A DNA stretch of 36,218 nucleotides from contig CAMCXP010000006.1 in assembly GCA_945883395.1 (NCBI GenBank), positions 1 through 36,218 of the forward strand, written 5' to 3'. Source of the DNA: Melioribacter roseus P3M-2 (lineage in GTDB: Bacteria; Bacteroidota; Ignavibacteria; Kapaibacteriales; Kapaibacteriaceae). Shown piece after piece: positions 31,300 to 36,218 of the stretch; the stretch's first letter is position 1, and each line of letters begins with the position of its first letter. The translations under genes and the position numbers were made by a program. A model generated the notes under the pieces. It was not told where the DNA came from and ran no database searches. It was given only the letters and a program-made list of their open reading frames with translations.

Positions 31300-34200
31300 A
31301 TGAAAGTTCTCGTCTGCCTCCTGCTTGCCACCTCGTCTATTGTGGCACAAGTTTCAACGACTGTTGTCGACGGTCTTCGCTCGAAGGCTGTTCGCCTAAT
31401 CGCCTATACGAATTGCACAGCGGTGCCATCACCAGGTGAGCAAATCGATTCGGCCGTGATCGTGATTCGTGGCGAACGCATCATCGCGATCGGCAAGAAT
31501 GTTACGATCCCAAACGGTGCTGAAGTGCGCGATCTGCATGGCGCATGGGTCTATGCGGGATTCGTCGAGCCCTACCTCGATGTTCGCTCCCTCGCTGGCT
31601 CAACAGAGCCTAGCGCTGTCCGCTCGGGCAACTGGGAAGAAGATGAGGCTCCTGGAATCCCGGCACAGCAAGGCGCGCGCTATTGGAATCAGGCAATCCG
31701 TCCGGAGCGCCGAGCAGCAGAGGACCTGTTGATTCGCACAGATGCAGAGTCCGACTGGACTAAGCGCGGATATGGCGCCGCGGCAGTATCGATCCATGAT
31801 GGGATCATGCGCGGCACAGCTGCAGCCGTGCTTCTTCGCGAAGGTGCTGCATCCACAACCGTGATAGCCGATCAACCCTACCATGGGATGTCGTTCCGCA
31901 AGGGTTCGTCGAAGACTCCATATCCGTCATCACAAATGGGCAGCATCGCGCTGATCCGACAAGCACTCTACGACGCAGACTGGTATGGCAAGGCCCACAC
32001 GGCTGCTTCGCGTGGCACACTTCCAACACCACCAGAGTTCAACATCTCGCTGCAAGCACTCCGTACGCTACGCGATGCGCGCACACCAATCATCGCCGAG
32101 GCACAGGACGAACACGACATCGCACGGTGGGATGCCATCGCTCGGGAGTTCGATCTCTCGATGGCCTACAAAGGCACGGGCACCGAGTTCCGCCGTCTAC
32201 CAGCAATGGCGGCGATGAAGCCAACATTGATGTTGCCACTGACGTTTGCTGAAGCTCCAGACATGCGCGATCCGATCTCAGCTCGCGAAGTGCCGCTGAC
32301 TGATCTGATCACCTGGTACTGGTCGGCAGACAATCCTCGTTTGCTGGATTCGGTGGGTGTACGCTTTGCATTTACGACGGCCGGACTCAAGGATCGCAAT
32401 ACAATGCTTGCCCGCGTGCGCGAGTGCGTCGATCGCGGCCTACGTCCAGCGGCGGCTCTTGCAGCACTTACAACGGAAGCTGCGCGCATCGCCGGCATCG
32501 GTGATCGCGTCGGCAAGCTTGAGCGCGGATTCTATGCCAACCTCGTGATTGTCTCGCACCCTCTCTTCGATGCGAAGAGTGAGCTTCAACGCGTAATGGT
32601 TGCGGGCAATGAAACCGTGCTCGTGCAACGCGCAGAACTCGACATGCGTGGTCACTGGACGATGACGTCGTCTCTGCTGCCTGGATCGAAGCCGCTCAAG
32701 GTTGTGATCACTGGCACACCAGAATCGCCATCGGTTGAGATCAAGCGCGATACAGTTTCCATCGCCTCCACGTTTGCATTGCAGGGCAGGCGCGGTCGCG
32801 TAACAATGTCCTTCGATACACTTGCGTCACTCGGCACGGTTCGCTCAGCATTTCTTGCTGATAGTATCTTGATCAGTGGCGAGCTCCTCGCCAACGACGG
32901 ACGCACTGCAGCGTTTGTTCTACGCCGCGATTCAGCGCTTGCCACCCCAGAGAAGAAGAAGCCAGCACCAGCCATTGCACGTCGCCCCCTGCCGCAACAG
33001 CTCCCGCTCGGACCATTTGGTCTGACCGCTCAACCGGCGCAACGCAGTGTTGTGCTGAGCAATGCAACCGTATGGACGTCGGCAGCAGCAGGCATCATGG
33101 AAACAACAGATATCGCCATCGCAAACGGCAAGATTGTCGGCATTGGCAAGGGGCTCAAAGGCGACACCACGATTGATTGCTCAGGCATGCACATTACGCC
33201 GGGCATCATCGACGAACACTCGCACATCGCGATCTCACGCGGTGTGAACGAGGGAACGCATGCAGTAACAACAGAAGTGCGTATCGGCGACGTGCTAGAT
33301 CCCGACGACGTCAATATCTACCGTCAACTCGCTGGCGGTGTTACTTCAACGCACCTGTTGCATGGTTCTGCCAACCCAATGGGTGGTCAGCTGCAGTACA
33401 TCAAGACACGTTGGGGCGCTGATGCCGACGGACTCAAGGTAGCCGGCGCTGTGCCAACGGTAAAGTTTGCGCTCGGTGAAAACGTCAAGCAGGCTAACTG
33501 GGGCGATCGCTTCTCGGTGCGTTATCCGCAGACGCGGATGGGTGTCGAGCAGATTATGCGTGATGCATTCCGCACAGCACGTGAATACGAACGCGAACGC
33601 GCTGTCAACGATCCATCAAAGCCAGTCCGTCGCGACATTCAGCTTGATGCACTGGTCGAGATTCTCAACAGCAAGCGCAATATCCACTGTCATTCCTACG
33701 TGCAGAGCGAGATTCTCATGCTCATGCGTCTTGCAGAGGAGTTCGGGTTCCGCGTCCATACCTTTACACACATCCTCGAAGGCTACAAGGTTGCCAAGGA
33801 GATGGCTGCACACGGAAGCGGCGCGTCATCGTTTGCTGACTGGTGGGCGTATAAGTTCGAAGTGTTCGACGCTATTCCAGAGAGCCCTGCGATCATGAGC
33901 GAGAACAACGTTCTGGTGTCGATCAACTCTGACGATGCCGAGATGGCACGCCGTCTGAATCAAGAAGCAGCCAAGAGCGTGAAGTATGGCGGCATCAGCG
34001 AAGAAGAAGCATTGAAGTACGTAACGATCAATGCAGCAAAGCAGATGGCGATCCACGCACAGACCGGAAGTCTTGAGATCGGTAAGGATGCTGATATCGT
34101 TGTCTGGTCTGGCAACCCACTTTCGAATATGTCGCGTGTTGAGCACACATTCGTTGACGGCCGTATGTACTTCTCACGCGACATCGATCAGCAGCTTCGT

Positions 34201-34356
34201 GCACGTGACGGCGATCTTCGTCGCTTCCTCGAGCAGGAGGCACTTCGCGCTGCAGCTGGTGGAGCGCCAACAGCTTCGGGCGGACGTGCTCCACGTCGCG
34301 AGTATCACTGCGATACGGACGACGATGAGATGTCTGGTGCACTGGAAGGACGATGA
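31300..34356 (+). CDS. Secreted tandem amidohydrolase-superfamily protein (N-terminal half lacks the HxH metal motif)
   Basis: Signal peptide MKVLVCLLLATSSIVAQ. C-terminal half has PGIIDEHSHIAIS, IHCHSYVQSEIL, VHTFTHILEG, VSINSDD and LEIGKDADIVVWSGNPL. N-terminal half has amidohydrolase-like flanks but VEPYLDV at the HxH position. Confidence 0.87.
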   Translation: MKVLVCLLLATSSIVAQVSTTVVDGLRSKAVRLIAYTNCTAVPSPGEQIDSAVIVIRGERIIAIGKNVTIPNGAEVRDLHGAWVYAGFVEPYLDVRSLAGSTEPSAVRSGNWEEDEAPGIPAQQGARYWNQAIRPERRAAEDLLIRTDAESDWTKRGYGAAAVSIHDGIMRGTAAAVLLREGAASTTVIADQPYHGMSFRKGSSKTPYPSSQMGSIALIRQALYDADWYGKAHTAASRGTLPTPPEFNISLQALRTLRDARTPIIAEAQDEHDIARWDAIAREFDLSMAYKGTGTEFRRLPAMAAMKPTLMLPLTFAEAPDMRDPISAREVPLTDLITWYWSADNPRLLDSVGVRFAFTTAGLKDRNTMLARVRECVDRGLRPAAALAALTTEAARIAGIGDRVGKLERGFYANLVIVSHPLFDAKSELQRVMVAGNETVLVQRAELDMRGHWTMTSSLLPGSKPLKVVITGTPESPSVEIKRDTVSIASTFALQGRRGRVTMSFDTLASLGTVRSAFLADSILISGELLANDGRTAAFVLRRDSALATPEKKKPAPAIARRPLPQQLPLGPFGLTAQPAQRSVVLSNATVWTSAAAGIMETTDIAIANGKIVGIGKGLKGDTTIDCSGMHITPGIIDEHSHIAISRGVNEGTHAVTTEVRIGDVLDPDDVNIYRQLAGGVTSTHLLHGSANPMGGQLQYIKTRWGADADGLKVAGAVPTVKFALGENVKQANWGDRFSVRYPQTRMGVEQIMRDAFRTAREYERERAVNDPSKPVRRDIQLDALVEILNSKRNIHCHSYVQSEILMLMRLAEEFGFRVHTFTHILEGYKVAKEMAAHGSGASSFADWWAYKFEVFDAIPESPAIMSENNVLVSINSDDAEMARRLNQEAAKSVKYGGISEEEALKYVTINAAKQMAIHAQTGSLEIGKDADIVVWSGNPLSNMSRVEHTFVDGRMYFSRDIDQQLRARDGDLRRFLEQEALRAAAGGAPTASGGRAPRREYHCDTDDDEMSGALEGR

Positions 34357-35969
34357 TCGTTCTTCCTCCATCGCACATCGTTGCGCAACCTCTCACGAGG
34401 GCGCTGCTCGACGGTACGCATGACCTTGATCATCGATTCCCTCATCGAACGATTACACGCGAACTCTGCACGCTTCGTGCAAAGCACGGTGCATCGAGGT
34501 CGCGCCTACGAGCCTTGGTGCAGACATCAATGCGACATCTCGACGTGTCGCAACAGCAGCAGACTGCTCTCGATCAGCTCAGCGATCAGCACAGTGTTGT
34601 GATTGCAACCGGACAGCAGGTTGGCCTACTGGGCGGACCGATGTACACACTCTACAAAATCGCGAGTGCTGCCTCGACGTCACGTCACGTGCATGCGACA
34701 CATGGTGTCGCTGCTGTTCCTGTGTTCTGGCTTGAAGACAACGATCACGATGCGGCCGAGGCCAGCACAACACAGCTCGCCACCTCCGACACCATCACGT
34801 CGACAACAGCATGGGATGGCACCGAGCCTCGGCGGCCCGTGTCGTCGCGCAACCATACGGCAGCAGAGTGCGATGTCATCACATCGGCCCTTGCGACGCT
34901 GGGCGGACAGTACGCCGAGGGCGCGCGGGGACGCTACGGTGGGGTGTATCGCGACGGTGTTGCGTGGACAGACGCATTCCTCGCAGTCTTGCAACCCTAC
35001 CTCGCCGCATGGGGTGTGCTTGTTGTCCGCGCAAGCGATGTTCTCGCGCACGGACTCCACTCGCCGATCCTGGTGCATGAGCAGAGCTCTGTGCCAACCA
35101 TCTCTGATGCGCTTCGAAGAGGAACGCGAGTCATCATCGATGCCGGCTTTGAACCTCAAGCACGTCCATCAGATGTAGCGTTCTTCGTTCGCGACACTGA
35201 AGGTCGGCAACGCATCACGCCAGAGGGCAACGATGTTATCATTGGTAGTCGTCGTATCTCCCGTGCGGAACTCGACAACGAACTCATCGCAGCACCGCAG
35301 CACTTCTCACCGACCGTACTTTCCCGTCCGCTCGTACAGGATGCCGTTCTTCCGACCGTAGCATCAATTCTTGGCGCTGCGGAAATCGCCTACCATGGTC
35401 AGCTGCGCGAAGCCTACGAGCTCTGTGGCATCCCAATGCCAGTGCCGCTGCTGCGCCACGGCGCCACATTGCTTGACACACGCACCGAACGCAACATCCG
35501 CAAGGACAACCACGATCCATCGTGGTACATGCGGTCAGTCGATGCCGTTGAGCACGAGATCACAGCTTCTGTTGCAGGCCTCTCAGTACCCGATGCCGCA
35601 TCGCTGTCAACGCTTGTCGATGCACTCGTGGCACCGTACGAATCTGCGGCAGAGCGTATCGACACAACACTTATCGCGACAGTCCGAGCTCAGGCAGCAG
35701 GCATACGTGCGACCCTCGAAGCGCTCGAAGGCAAGCTGCGTGCCGCTGCAAAACGAACAAACGCAACCACCGTCGATCGACTTCGTGCAACGCACCGCAT
35801 GATTTCCCCCAACGGAACGCTTCAAGAGCGCGTGTATCCTCTCGCGTTCTGGGAGGCTCGATTCGGTGTTGACACAATCCTGCAGCTTGTTTATCGTATG
35901 TGCGCCGAGCCACCAGGTTCACACTGCGTCATCGGCATTTCGGATCTACCAACGTCATCGCCGCAATGA
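34353..35969 (+). CDS. bshC: Bacillithiol biosynthesis cysteine-adding enzyme BshC
   Basis: VVIATGQQVGLLGGPMYTLYKIASA, VAAVPVFWLEDNDHDAAEA, LVVRASD, LQERVYPLAFWEARFGVDTILQLV. ATGA overlap with the upstream gene. Confidence 0.93.
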   Translation: MIVLPPSHIVAQPLTRALLDGTHDLDHRFPHRTITRELCTLRAKHGASRSRLRALVQTSMRHLDVSQQQQTALDQLSDQHSVVIATGQQVGLLGGPMYTLYKIASAASTSRHVHATHGVAAVPVFWLEDNDHDAAEASTTQLATSDTITSTTAWDGTEPRRPVSSRNHTAAECDVITSALATLGGQYAEGARGRYGGVYRDGVAWTDAFLAVLQPYLAAWGVLVVRASDVLAHGLHSPILVHEQSSVPTISDALRRGTRVIIDAGFEPQARPSDVAFFVRDTEGRQRITPEGNDVIIGSRRISRAELDNELIAAPQHFSPTVLSRPLVQDAVLPTVASILGAAEIAYHGQLREAYELCGIPMPVPLLRHGATLLDTRTERNIRKDNHDPSWYMRSVDAVEHEITASVAGLSVPDAASLSTLVDALVAPYESAAERIDTTLIATVRAQAAGIRATLEALEGKLRAAAKRTNATTVDRLRATHRMISPNGTLQERVYPLAFWEARFGVDTILQLVYRMCAEPPGSHCVIGISDLPTSSPQ

Positions 35970-36109
35970 ACCGTCCCTTCATCCTCGTGGTCGCCGCTCA
36001 ACAAGCAACCAAGCAGATAGCTGCGCTGCGAGCCGTGATTGCAGCCTATCAACGTGGCGACGCCAACGCGGCCGCCGAGCTTCTTGCATCGCTTGAGGCG
36101 GACACGTGA
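35966..36109 (+). CDS. Small ORF of unknown function (47 aa: MNRPFILVVAAQQATKQIAALRAVIAAYQRGDANAAAELLASLEADT)
   Basis: 4-nt ATGA overlap with the bshC stop and 4-nt GTGA overlap with the next ORF. Starts inside the longer ORF-track entry 35900..36109. Confidence 0.55.
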   Translation: MNRPFILVVAAQQATKQIAALRAVIAAYQRGDANAAAELLASLEADT

Positions 36110-36218
36110 GTACGACCGTGATCATCGGCGGCGGCATTGGTGGACTGGTAACGGCGGCTCGATTAGCGCATGCCGGACACACCGTCCATCTCTTCGAACA
36201 GACCGCAACGATCGGTGG
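36106..36218 (+). CDS. FAD/NAD(P)-binding oxidoreductase, N-terminus only (phytoene-desaturase/amine-oxidase-like), truncated by the window edge
   Basis: GTG start. MSTTVIIGGGIGGLVTAARLAHAGHTVHLFEQTATIGG dinucleotide-binding Rossmann motif GxGxxG. Confidence 0.82.
   Translation, partial: MSTTVIIGGGIGGLVTAARLAHAGHTVHLFEQTATIG

Overview
The window is a gene-dense bacterial chromosomal segment. Gene content, T9SS components and TAnnTTTG-type -7 promoters suggest the Bacteroidetes/Chlorobi/Ignavibacteria-Kapabacteria superphylum; this is inference, no taxonomic search was run. I support 25 CDS, two of them truncated at the window edges. They include a parvulin-type PPIase, era, a BamD-like lipoprotein, acyl-CoA thioesterase, a T9SS plug-like (DUF5103) protein, ruvB, a double-VOC exported protein, proS, a beta-propeller lipoprotein, an OmpL/BBP2-like porin, an NTF2-like protein, lepA, two tandem signal peptidases I, hemW, a LolC/E-like permease, ppk1, a lamin-tail-domain protein, a fRMsr-type GAF protein, two T9SS-sorted proteins (one a ~1665 aa metzincin protease with duplicated LamG domains), ligA, a DUF3078 protein, a double amidohydrolase-fold protein, bshC, a 47 aa ORF and the start of an FAD/NAD-binding protein. 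I see no rRNA, tRNA, CRISPR array, transposase, prophage or obvious defence system. The strongest non-routine signal is a recurring TAnnTT(T/C)G promoter element placed only 3-8 nt upstream of many start codons, which predicts leaderless or near-leaderless mRNAs. Promoters are merged with stop codons or neighbouring coding sequence, and one divergent gene pair has start codons that overlap in a CATG. There is also a perfect 17-bp-stem intergenic hairpin next to an octamer tandem repeat, several convergent coding overlaps, and a small uncharacterised ORF coupled between bshC and an oxidoreductase. I did not find a clear-cut new multi-gene system.
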